Shown in pieces: positions 1-6,097 of a DNA stretch of 6,328 bases; the first letter of the stretch is position 1; each line of letters starts with the position of its first letter. Position numbers and translations under genes: made by a program. Origin of the DNA: Rubrivirga sp. GTDB lineage: Bacteria > Bacteroidota > Rhodothermia > Rhodothermales > Rubricoccaceae. The notes beneath the pieces are model-generated. The model was not told the origin of the DNA. It ran no database searches and worked only from the letters and a program-made list of their open reading frames with translations. The stretch lies in the NCBI GenBank assembly GCA_012269805.1, contig JAAXJP010000250.1, positions 1 to 6,328 on the forward strand, given 5' to 3'.

Positions 1-2
1 CT

Positions 3-875
3 CCGCTGGACCCTGCCGACGCGGACGCCGGCCTCCGTGCACTCCGTCGGAGCGGCCTGACCGTCGAGACCGTCGACATCGCCGGCGGCCCCGCCGCCTA
101 CCTCGCCGGCGCCGACGACGCCCGCGCCGCCGCCCTCAACGCCGCGCTCCGACGCGACGACCTCGACGCGATCGTCTGTATGCGCGGCGGCTACGGGCTC
201 CTCCGCATCCTCGACCGGGTCGACTACGCGGCCGCCCGGGCCCACCCGAAGCTCGTGGTCGGCTACTCCGACGTGACCGCGCTCCACCTCGCGCTGTACG
301 CCGAGGCGGACCTCCCTGGCGTCTCGGGCCCCATGCTCGCCTCCGACTGGGCGAAGGGCCTCGACGCCGAGACCGAGGCCGACTTCTGGCGCGTCGTCGG
401 CGGCGACGCCGGCTACGACGTGGTCGGGCCGGGAGGCGAGGCGCTCACGCCGCTGGCCGAGGGCGAGACCGAAGGCGTCTTGCTCGGCGGCAACCTTGCG
501 CTCGTGACGGCCCTCCTCGGGACGCCGTACCTCCCCGACCTCCGGGACGCGATCCTGTTCATCGAGGACGTCGGCGAGGCGCCCTACCGGATCGACGGGA
601 TGCTCGCCCGCCTCCGCCTCGGCGGCGTCCTCGAGAAGCTCGCGGGGCTCGTGTTCGGGATGTTCACCGGCGCCGACGTGCCGGAGGACCGACCGACGTA
701 CTCGGTCGACGAGGTGCTGGCGCAGTATGCCCCCCACGTCAACGGGCCGGTGGCGTCGGGCCTCGTCTACGGCCACGTGCCGCGGAAGAGCACGGTCCCC
801 GTCGGCGTCCGCGCCCGGCTGACGTGCGGAGGCGGAGACGCCCGCCTGCACGTCCTCGACCCCGTCGCCCGATGA
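3..875 (+). CDS. LD-carboxypeptidase (peptidase family S66, LdcA/MccF type), 5' end cut by window edge
   Basis: Serine carboxypeptidase of family S66. Members cleave the L-Lys/mDap-D-Ala bond of murein tetrapeptides in the cytoplasm during peptidoglycan recycling, or hydrolyse microcin C-type peptide-nucleotides (MccF). The frame is open from nt 3, so about 290 residues are visible. Only roughly the first 15-25 residues should be missing, since family members are about 300 long. Counting from nt 3, the family signature RGGYG is at 61-65 and the nucleophile is Ser89 in GYSDVTALH. A GP motif follows, then LFIEDVGEAPYRIDG, where Glu188 or Glu192 should be the catalytic acid. His258 in YGHVP completes the Ser-Glu-His triad, followed by the usual TVPVG strand. 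The methionine at nt 180 lies inside RGGYG context and is not the start. The TGA overlaps the next ATG (ATGA), implying translational coupling. The family is certain. The choice between LdcA and MccF activity is not decided by sequence alone; the EDxxExPYRID motif favours LdcA. Confidence 0.93.
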   Translation, partial: PLDPADADAGLRALRRSGLTVETVDIAGGPAAYLAGADDARAAALNAALRRDDLDAIVCMRGGYGLLRILDRVDYAAARAHPKLVVGYSDVTALHLALYAEADLPGVSGPMLASDWAKGLDAETEADFWRVVGGDAGYDVVGPGGEALTPLAEGETEGVLLGGNLALVTALLGTPYLPDLRDAILFIEDVGEAPYRIDGMLARLRLGGVLEKLAGLVFGMFTGADVPEDRPTYSVDEVLAQYAPHVNGPVASGLVYGHVPRKSTVPVGVRARLTCGGGDARLHVLDPVAR

Positions 876-880
876 GCGCC
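866..880 (+). repeat. Short direct repeat, left copy, flanking the SemiSWEET gene
   Basis: CGCCCGATGAGCGCC spans the carboxypeptidase stop and the SemiSWEET start. The same string with one extra T recurs at 1126-1141 over the SemiSWEET stop. The two copies bracket the transporter gene about 260 bases apart. They may be recombination microhomology, or just convergence on the favoured stop/start junction. Confidence 0.45.
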
Positions 881-1135
881 GTCACGGTCCTCGGCCTCGT
901 CGCGGCCGCCTGCACGATGACGGCCTTCGTGCCCCAGGTCGTCAAGACGTACCGGACGCGGTCCTCGGCCGACCTCTCGATCGGGATGTACGCCCTGCTC
1001 ACGAGCGGGGCCGCGCTCTGGCTGGCCTACGGGCTGCTCATCCAGGACGTCCCGGTGATCCTGACCAACCTCGTCACGCTGGTTCTCCTGCTCGCCGTCG
1101 ACGTCCAGATCCTGCTCCACCGCCGCGCCCGATGA
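872..1135 (+). CDS. SemiSWEET family sugar transporter (MtN3/PQ-loop), 87 aa
   Basis: Small inner-membrane protein of the SemiSWEET family. Two copies of a three-helix bundle assemble into a bidirectional sugar facilitator. The ATG at 872 overlaps the upstream TGA and gives 87 residues, within the usual 85-100 range. Three hydrophobic segments are visible at about 4-21, 38-58 and 60-82. The PQ signature is Pro21-Gln22 in AFVPQVVKTYRTRSSADLS, the most conserved stretch of the family. Trp50 (ALWLAYG) and Asn66 (TNLVTL) match the sugar-pocket Trp and Asn described for Leptospira biflexa SemiSWEET. The tail HRRAR is positive, as expected for a cytosolic end. The substrate cannot be read from sequence. 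Genes on both sides are coupled to it, but the neighbouring micro-ORF and short flanking repeats suggest this gene may have entered or been rearranged within the operon. An in-frame upstream ATG at 824 would add 16 Arg/Pro-rich residues and is not credible. Confidence 0.92.
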   Translation: MSAVTVLGLVAAACTMTAFVPQVVKTYRTRSSADLSIGMYALLTSGAALWLAYGLLIQDVPVILTNLVTLVLLLAVDVQILLHRRAR

Positions 1136-1141
1136 TGCGCC
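1126..1141 (+). repeat. Short direct repeat, right copy, flanking the SemiSWEET gene
   Basis: CGCCCGATGATGCGCC differs from the copy at 866-880 by one inserted T. It spans the SemiSWEET stop and the start of the chimaeric micro-ORF. The positions of both copies at gene junctions make functional constraint on stop/start overlaps an alternative explanation. Confidence 0.45.
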
Positions 1142-1197
1142 CCGCCCTGGTCGCCTCCGGCGCCTCCCTCCACGTTCTCGATCCCGTCGCTGCCTGA
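1132..1197 (+). pseudogene. 21-codon chimaeric remnant: purN-like start fused to LD-carboxypeptidase-like end
   Basis: Tiny ORF filling the gap between the SemiSWEET and esterase genes. It has tandem ATGs at 1132 and 1135, overlapping the SemiSWEET TGA, and its own TGA shares a base with the esterase ATG (TGATG). Nucleotides 1135-1162 match the first 28 bases of purN (2654-2681) at 26 positions, so MRPALVASGA corresponds to PurN MRLALFASGG. The second half, SLHVLDPVAA, corresponds to the last residues of the LD-carboxypeptidase (RLHVLDPVAR). The last 12 codons share 27 of 36 bases, and four of the mismatches are synonymous third positions within LHVLDPVA. Start aligns with start and stop with stop, in one frame. 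The simplest reading is a deletion or recombination scar that removed the bodies of a second purN and a second carboxypeptidase. It may still be translated and so carry ribosomes to the esterase start. A functional micropeptide is possible but unsupported. Confidence 0.6.
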
Positions 1198-2642
1198 TGC
1201 GATCCCTCCCGGTCCTCCTGGCCCTCCTCGTGGCGTCGCCCTCGCGCGCCCAGATCGAGACGGCCGGCGCCCTGCTCGACAGCCTCCGCGCCGTGGCCGC
1301 CATCGGCGACGACGCCGAGCGGGACGTCGCCCTCGACGCGCTCTGGGACGACCTCGTGGCCGCAGGCCGCGTCCCCTTCGCCGCCGGCGGTGACGCGGTG
1401 TTTCTGTGGCGCGGCGCGGCCGGGACCGCGTCCGTGGCCGGCGACCACACGGGCTGGAGCCCCCGCCCGGCCGAGCGGATCGGCAGCGTCTGGGCGCGCG
1501 TCGAGGCCTTCGACCCGGCCGGCCGCATCGACTACAAGTGGGTCGTCGACGGGTCCTGGCTCGTCGACCCCGCCAACCCTCACCAGCAGTGGGGCGGATT
1601 CGGGCCCAACTCCGAGCTCCGGATGCCGGAGTGGGTCTTCCCCGACGAGACCGTCCAGCGACCGGGCCTCCCCTCGGGGACCCTCTCGGGGCCGCGCACG
1701 GTTGCCTCCGCGCACTACGAACACCCGGTCACGTACCGCGTCTGGACGCCGGCCGTGACCGGCGCTGACCACCCGACGGTCTACGTCACCGACGGCCACG
1801 AGTACGCCGACGACCGCCTGGGCGCGCTCCCGACCGTCCTTGACAACCTCGTCGCCGAGGGCCGCATCGAGCCGCCGGTGGTCGTGTTCATCGACCCGCG
1901 GGTGGGCGGTCAGAACCGCCGGTCCGACCAGTACGTCCAGAACCCGGGCTTCGCGGCGTTCGTGGCGACCGAACTGGTCCCGGCCGTCGACGCCGCCTAT
2001 CCGACCCGGGCCGAACGCGAGGCACGCGTCATCCTCGGGACGTCGCTAGGCGGCCTGTTCTCCGCCTACCTCGGGACCGAGCACCCGGACGTGTTCGGGC
2101 GGCTGGCGATCCAGTCCCCCGCGTTCTGGGTCAGCGAGACGGCGGCGTGGAGTGGCCCGTCGATCTACGAGCGGGTGGCCGCGGCCCCCGACGGGCTCAC
2201 AGTCGCGATGACGACCGGGACGGTCAACGACACCGAAGAGGGCGCGCGGCGCATGCGCGACGTGCTGGCGGCCCGCGGCGGGGCGCTGACGTACCTCGAG
2301 GTGCCTGAGGGCCACTCGTGGGGCAACTGGCGGGCGACGCTCGACGTGCTACTCGAGGCGCTCCTCCCGCCTCGGCCCGTCGCCCGCGGCAATCGGCCCA
2401 CCGACGGCTCCCTCCGCCTCGTCGCGTTCCCCAACCCGACCGCGGGCGTGCTGACCCTGCGAGCGGAGGGCACCGCCGGCCCGGTCCAGCTCGCCTGCTC
2501 AGACGCCCTGGGCCGGACGGTCTGGCGCGGCGCCGGGCCCGAGGCCATCGTCCCGGCGGGACGGATGGCCGCAGGTGTCTACCGCTGCGTCGCCCAGGCC
2601 GGCCTCGAGCGCGCCGTCCGCGTCGGCACCGTGCTCCACTGA
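1197..2642 (+). CDS. Secreted esterase: signal peptide, CBM48-like E-set, alpha/beta-hydrolase esterase, T9SS type-A tail
   Basis: Predicted exported or surface-attached esterase of the PF00756 type, the fold shared by CE1 feruloyl/acetyl-xylan esterases and Fes/IroE siderophore esterases. Residues 1-18 form a signal peptide, with likely cleavage at SRA-Q. Residues about 69-146 resemble an E-set/CBM48 beta-sandwich (VAGDHTGWSP, YKWVVDGSWLVDP). The hydrolase spans about 168-390. Its nucleophile is Ser283 in GTSLGG, its histidine is His373 in EGHSWGNW, and its acid is probably Asp345, or Glu347, in GTVNDTEEG. Residues about 404-481 form a type-A C-terminal sorting domain, with FPNP at 411-414, a DALGRTVW strand and GVYRC near 460. 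This is the mark of export by the type IX system. CBM48-CE1 pairs are known among xylan-side-chain esterases, while Fes has an E-set of its own, so the substrate is open. The ATG shares a base with the preceding micro-ORF stop. The 11-base gap to purN suggests the same transcript. No purine-related role is evident. Confidence 0.88.
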   Translation: MRSLPVLLALLVASPSRAQIETAGALLDSLRAVAAIGDDAERDVALDALWDDLVAAGRVPFAAGGDAVFLWRGAAGTASVAGDHTGWSPRPAERIGSVWARVEAFDPAGRIDYKWVVDGSWLVDPANPHQQWGGFGPNSELRMPEWVFPDETVQRPGLPSGTLSGPRTVASAHYEHPVTYRVWTPAVTGADHPTVYVTDGHEYADDRLGALPTVLDNLVAEGRIEPPVVVFIDPRVGGQNRRSDQYVQNPGFAAFVATELVPAVDAAYPTRAEREARVILGTSLGGLFSAYLGTEHPDVFGRLAIQSPAFWVSETAAWSGPSIYERVAAAPDGLTVAMTTGTVNDTEEGARRMRDVLAARGGALTYLEVPEGHSWGNWRATLDVLLEALLPPRPVARGNRPTDGSLRLVAFPNPTAGVLTLRAEGTAGPVQLACSDALGRTVWRGAGPEAIVPAGRMAAGVYRCVAQAGLERAVRVGTVLH

Positions 2643-2653
2643 CCCCTCCCCCG

Positions 2654-3286
2654 ATGCGCCTCGCCCTGTTCGCCTCCGGCGGCGGCTCCAACGTCGGCGC
2701 GATCCTCGACGCCATCGACGCCGGCCGGCTCCGCGCCGAGCCCGTCCTCCTCGTCAGCGACCGGCCCGGGATCGGGGCCCTCGCACGGGCCGAGGCGCGC
2801 CGCATCCCGACCGAGGTGATCGCGCCGCTCAACGACACGACGCACTTTGCGCAGGCGCTCCTCGACGCCCTCGCCCGGCAGGAGGCCGACGCCGTCGCGC
2901 TCGCGGGCTACCTCAAAAAGGTCCCCGACCCGGTGGTGTGGGCCTTTAAGAACCGGATGCTCAACGTCCACCCGTCGCTGCTGCCGGCGTTCGGTGGGGC
3001 CGGATGGTACGGGACGAAGGTCCACCAGGGCGTGCTCGACGCCGGGTGCCGGGTGTCCGGCGCGACCGTCCACCTCGTCGACGACGAGTACGACACCGGG
3101 CCGATCGTGCTCCAGGAGGCCGTCCGCGTTGAGCCCGACGACACGGCCGAGACCCTGGCCCGACGGGTCCTCGCCGTCGAACACCGCTTGCTCCCGGAGG
3201 CCCTCGCCCTCCTCGCCGACGGCCGCCTCCTCGTCGAGGACGGCCGCGTCCGCATCCTCCCCGCTCCCCGCCCCTCCGCCTCGTGA
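2654..3286 (+). CDS. purN: Phosphoribosylglycinamide formyltransferase 1 (GAR transformylase)
   Basis: Cytosolic enzyme transferring the formyl group of 10-formyl-tetrahydrofolate to GAR to make FGAR, the third step of de novo purine synthesis. Its 210 residues match the family length (about 190-215). The phosphate-binding loop is SGGGSN at 8-13. Catalytic residues are Asn104 and His106 (LNVHPSLLP) and Asp147 (DDEYDTGPI), equivalent to E. coli Asn106, His108 and Asp144. The stretch after LLP (AFGGAGWYGTKVHQGVL) is longer than in E. coli and typical of Bacteroidota-type PurN. The ATG at 2654 places the Rossmann strand RLALFAS at the very N-terminus. The frame stays open upstream, but that part is only a shadow of the esterase gene. 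The stop overlaps the purH start by four bases (GTGA), coupling the two formyl-transfer enzymes. The first 28 bases have a near copy at 1135-1162. Confidence 0.96.
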   Translation: MRLALFASGGGSNVGAILDAIDAGRLRAEPVLLVSDRPGIGALARAEARRIPTEVIAPLNDTTHFAQALLDALARQEADAVALAGYLKKVPDPVVWAFKNRMLNVHPSLLPAFGGAGWYGTKVHQGVLDAGCRVSGATVHLVDDEYDTGPIVLQEAVRVEPDDTAETLARRVLAVEHRLLPEALALLADGRLLVEDGRVRILPAPRPSAS

Positions 3287-4887
3287 TCTCCGCCAAGGAC
3301 CTCCCCGCGCCCGACGACCGCTACCCCGTCCGCCGCGCGCTCCTCTCCGTCTCCGACAAGGCCGGCCTCGCCGACTTCGGGAGGCGGCTCCACGCGCTCG
3401 ACGTCGAGCTCCTCTCGACCGGCGGGACGGCCCGCGCGCTCCGCGAGGCCGGCGTTCCCGTGACCGACGTGGCGTCGGTGACCGGCTTCCCCGAGATCCT
3501 CGACGGCCGCGTCAAGAGCCTCCACCCGGCCATCCACGGCGGGATCCTCGCGCGGCGGACCGACCCCGACGACCTCGGCCAGCTCGAGGAGCACGGGATC
3601 GCGCCGATCGACCTCGTCGCCGTCAACCTGTACCCGTTCCGCGAGGCGACGGCGGGCGGAGCGACGGACGCCGTGGCGGCAGAGAACGTAGACATCGGCG
3701 GGCCGGGGATGCTCCGGGCCGCGGCCAAAAACTTCGCCTTCGTCGCCGCCGTCGTCGACCCCGCCGACTACGACGCGGTCGCCGACGAGCTCGAGGCCCA
3801 CGGCGGGACGCTGTCGATGACCACGCGCCGGCGCCTCGCCGCCAAGGGCTTCGCCCACACGGCCGACTACGACGCCGCCATCGCCGCCTTCTTCGCCGGC
3901 GTCCCCCCCGACCTCGATGCCGAGGCGGGCGAAGCTGAGGCGATGCCGACCCGCTTCGCCGTCGACCTCCCCAAAGCTGACGACCTCCGCTACGGGGAGA
4001 ACCCGCACCAACGTGCGGCGCTGTACGGGGACGCCTCAGGGATCTACGAGGTGCTCCACGGCAAGGCGTTGTCGTTCAACAACCTCATCGACCTCACGGC
4101 CGCCCTCGACCTCGTCCGCGAGTTCGCCGGCGGGCCGCCGACGGTCGCCATCCTCAAGCACACGAACCCGTGCGGCGTCGGGCAGGCCGAGGCGCTGGAG
4201 GCCGCGTACCACAAGGCGTTCGCGACGGACCGCCAGTCGCCGTTCGGCGGGATCGTCGTCGTGAACCGGCCGCTGGACCAGGCGACCGCCGAGGCCATCG
4301 ACGCCGTGTTCACGGAGATCGTCATCGCGCCCGATTACGAGGACGGCGTGCTCGACTTCCTGATGCAGAAGAAGAACCGCCGGCTCGTCCGCGCCGACCT
4401 GTCGGCCTCCTCGACCTCGGAGACCGTGCGGACGGTCGCGGGCGGGCTCCTCGTGCAGGACCCCGACGCCCCCCTCGCGGCCGACGTCCGCGACGGGTGG
4501 ACGGTCCCGACGGAGCGGCGGCCGACGGAGCGCGAGTGGGCCGACCTCGACTTCGCGTGGCGCGTCTGCAAGCACGTCAAGTCGAACGCGATCGTCTACG
4601 CCCGCGACGGCGCAACGCTCGGGATCGGGGCCGGGCAGATGAGTCGGATCGACGCGAGCGAGATCGCCGTCGCCAAGGGGGCCAAGTCGGAGCTCGACTT
4701 CGAGGGCTGCGTGGTCGCGAGCGACGCGTTCTTCCCGTTTGCCGACGGGCTCGAAGCGGCCGCCGAGGCGGGCGCGACGGCGGCCGTCCAGCCGGGTGGG
4801 AGCGTCCGAGACGCCGAGGTGATCGCCGCGGCCGACGCCCGCGGCGTGGCGATGGCCTTTACCGGCCGGCGCCACTTCCGCCACTGA
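3283..4887 (+). CDS. purH: Bifunctional AICAR formyltransferase / IMP cyclohydrolase
   Basis: Catalyses the last two steps of IMP synthesis in the cytosol: formylation of AICAR with 10-formyl-tetrahydrofolate, then ring closure to IMP. It is 534 residues against 529 in E. coli, so full length. The N-terminal MGS-like cyclohydrolase domain (about 14-150) shows [16 protein letters not shown] (45-50), GRVKSLHP with Lys78, and later [15 protein letters not shown]. The transformylase part shows RYGENPHQ (236-243), the catalytic Lys292-His293 pair in [28 protein letters not shown] (503-510) and the conserved end FTGRRHF. The start is GTG at 3283 inside the purN stop overlap. It puts 15 residues before the first conserved strand and no better start is seen. 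The last 29 bases are shared, antisense, with the end of the histidine kinase gene. No Rho-independent terminator follows. A hairpin without a U tract lies 47 bases downstream, within the kinase gene. Confidence 0.97.
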   Translation: MISAKDLPAPDDRYPVRRALLSVSDKAGLADFGRRLHALDVELLSTGGTARALREAGVPVTDVASVTGFPEILDGRVKSLHPAIHGGILARRTDPDDLGQLEEHGIAPIDLVAVNLYPFREATAGGATDAVAAENVDIGGPGMLRAAAKNFAFVAAVVDPADYDAVADELEAHGGTLSMTTRRRLAAKGFAHTADYDAAIAAFFAGVPPDLDAEAGEAEAMPTRFAVDLPKADDLRYGENPHQRAALYGDASGIYEVLHGKALSFNNLIDLTAALDLVREFAGGPPTVAILKHTNPCGVGQAEALEAAYHKAFATDRQSPFGGIVVVNRPLDQATAEAIDAVFTEIVIAPDYEDGVLDFLMQKKNRRLVRADLSASSTSETVRTVAGGLLVQDPDAPLAADVRDGWTVPTERRPTEREWADLDFAWRVCKHVKSNAIVYARDGATLGIGAGQMSRIDASEIAVAKGAKSELDFEGCVVASDAFFPFADGLEAAAEAGATAAVQPGGSVRDAEVIAAADARGVAMAFTGRRHFRH

Positions 4888-6097
4888 GCCGTGACGAGGC
4901 GGGCACCTCGATCGCGACTCGCGTCCCCGCCCCGGGCGCCGACATGATGTCGAGGCGCCCGCCGACGAGCCGGATCCGATCGCGGGCCCCAGCCAGCCCG
5001 ATCCCGGACGGGCGCCCCTGCGACGTCGGATCGAACCCGACGCCGTCGTCGGCCACGACGACCCGGACGCCGGCCTCCCCCGCGGCCTCGGCGGTCAGCA
5101 AGACCTGGCGGGCCCCCGCGTGCTTGACCACGTTGAACAGGAACTCCCGGAGGACGCCGTACAGCAGGACGCGGACGGCCTCGTCGACCCGGGGGATCCC
5201 GTCCTCGACATCCACTTCGACCTCGAGGCCGTAGACCTCCTGCTGCCGGTCGGCCAGCCAGCGAACGAGCTCGCCGAGGGTCCCCTCGCGGAGGATCGGC
5301 GGGGTCAGTTCGTGGGCGAGGGTCCGGGTCAGCCGCGAGGCCTGGTCGACAAGCTCGGAGGCGCGGTCGGGGTCGCCGGCGGCGAGCAACATCTGAACCC
5401 CGTGGAGGACTTGCTGGAGGTCGTCGTGGAGGACATGGCCGATCCGCCGCCGCTCCTCCTGCTCGGCCATGGTGAGGGCGTTCGCCAGCCCCCGGACCTC
5501 CTCGGTCCGCTCGGCCACGCGGGACTCGAGGTCCTGATTCAGCTGCCGCAGCGACGCGCTGGCCTCCTCGAGTTCCGCGGCGGCCGCGTTCCGCTCCTCG
5601 AGGTGATACCGGACGGCGATCTCCGTCATCACCGACTCCGCCAGCGCCTCCAGGGTCGCGAGGTCCCGGTCCGTCCAGCGCCGCGGCTCCGGGGCGATGG
5701 CGCACAGCGACCCGATGACGACCTCGTCGGGCGTGGCGAGCGGCACGCCGAGGTAGGCCACCACGGAGAGGTCCTCGATGGCCAGGTTGCTCTTGACCAA
5801 CGGGTGCTCGCGCGCGTCGGAGACGACGAGCGGCTCCGCCCGGTCCACAACGTGCTGGCAGAACGAGTGGGAGAGCGGGGTCTGGCGGAGCGAGCACCAC
5901 GGCTCGGGCAGGCCGTGCTGGCTCTTGAAAAACTGCCGGTCGCGGTCGATGAGCGAGACCAGTGAGACCGGGACGTCCAAGACCATCCGCACGAGGTCCG
6001 TCAGCCGGTCGAAGGACGGCTCGGGGGGGGTGTCGAGCAGGCCCGACGCCCACAGAGCCTGCTGTCGGGCGGAGGATTCGGGAAGGGTCGGTGGCAT
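4859..6097 (-). CDS. Soluble GAF-domain sensor histidine kinase (HisKA_3 / NarX-like class)
   Basis: Cytosolic two-component sensor kinase, 412 residues with no membrane segment. It starts with the motif [22 protein letters not shown], which typically opens a GAF sensor domain (about 25-165; [37 protein letters not shown]). A charged coiled coil (about 162-220) leads to the dimerisation helix [16 protein letters not shown]. His224 is the phospho-acceptor, and Asp225 with Gln229 form the DxxxQ motif linked to phosphatase activity. The ATPase domain shows the N box with Asn322 ([11 protein letters not shown]), G1 DDGVGF (350-355) and G2 SGIGLAG (364-370). I chose the ATG at 6097 because the domain begins about ten residues later. 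An in-frame ATG at 6223 would add 42 low-complexity residues encoded by the likely leader. No response regulator is visible; a partner could lie beyond the right edge. The tail after the ATPase domain ([12 protein letters not shown]) is encoded antisense to the end of purH. The ligand of the GAF domain is unknown. Confidence 0.94.
   Translation of the reverse strand: MPPTLPESSARQQALWASGLLDTPPEPSFDRLTDLVRMVLDVPVSLVSLIDRDRQFFKSQHGLPEPWCSLRQTPLSHSFCQHVVDRAEPLVVSDAREHPLVKSNLAIEDLSVVAYLGVPLATPDEVVIGSLCAIAPEPRRWTDRDLATLEALAESVMTEIAVRYHLEERNAAAAELEEASASLRQLNQDLESRVAERTEEVRGLANALTMAEQEERRRIGHVLHDDLQQVLHGVQMLLAAGDPDRASELVDQASRLTRTLAHELTPPILREGTLGELVRWLADRQQEVYGLEVEVDVEDGIPRVDEAVRVLLYGVLREFLFNVVKHAGARQVLLTAEAAGEAGVRVVVADDGVGFDPTSQGRPSGIGLAGARDRIRLVGGRLDIMSAPGAGTRVAIEVPASSRLSGGSGAGR
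4934..4960. repeat. Strong imperfect inverted repeat just downstream of purH, inside the kinase gene
   Basis: GGGCGCC (4934-4940) pairs with GGCGCCC (4954-4960). Inside this, GACA pairs with TGTC around a TGA loop, with a two-base GA bulge on one side, giving 11 pairs in 27 bases. The repeat lies 47 bases after the purH stop. No T tract follows on either strand, so it is not a standard intrinsic terminator, but it could protect or define the purH mRNA 3' end. It also encodes the kinase stretch GRLDIMSAP, which is family-conserved, so the pairing may be a by-product of coding constraint. Confidence 0.4.

Noticed and set aside
2318..2653. Upstream extension of purN from an ATG at 2318
   Set aside because: The extra 112 residues are Arg/Pro-rich shadow of the esterase gene. 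The true PurN N-terminus, with its first beta strand and GGGSN loop, begins at 2654.
3903..3909. C7 tract inside purH as a possible phase-variable site
   Set aside because: It encodes a plain Val-Pro-Pro stretch deep inside an essential housekeeping gene. It is more likely codon bias than a contingency locus.
2908..4011. Long minus-strand open frame (367 codons) opposite purN and purH, and similar long frames opposite other genes
   Set aside because: These are shadows caused by very high GC with few stop codons. They lack recognisable domains and lie opposite strongly conserved purine enzymes.
4895..4910. Small hairpin (CGAGG/CCTCG) eight bases after the purH stop as a terminator
   Set aside because: The stem has only five pairs and no T tract, and the segment is kinase coding sequence.
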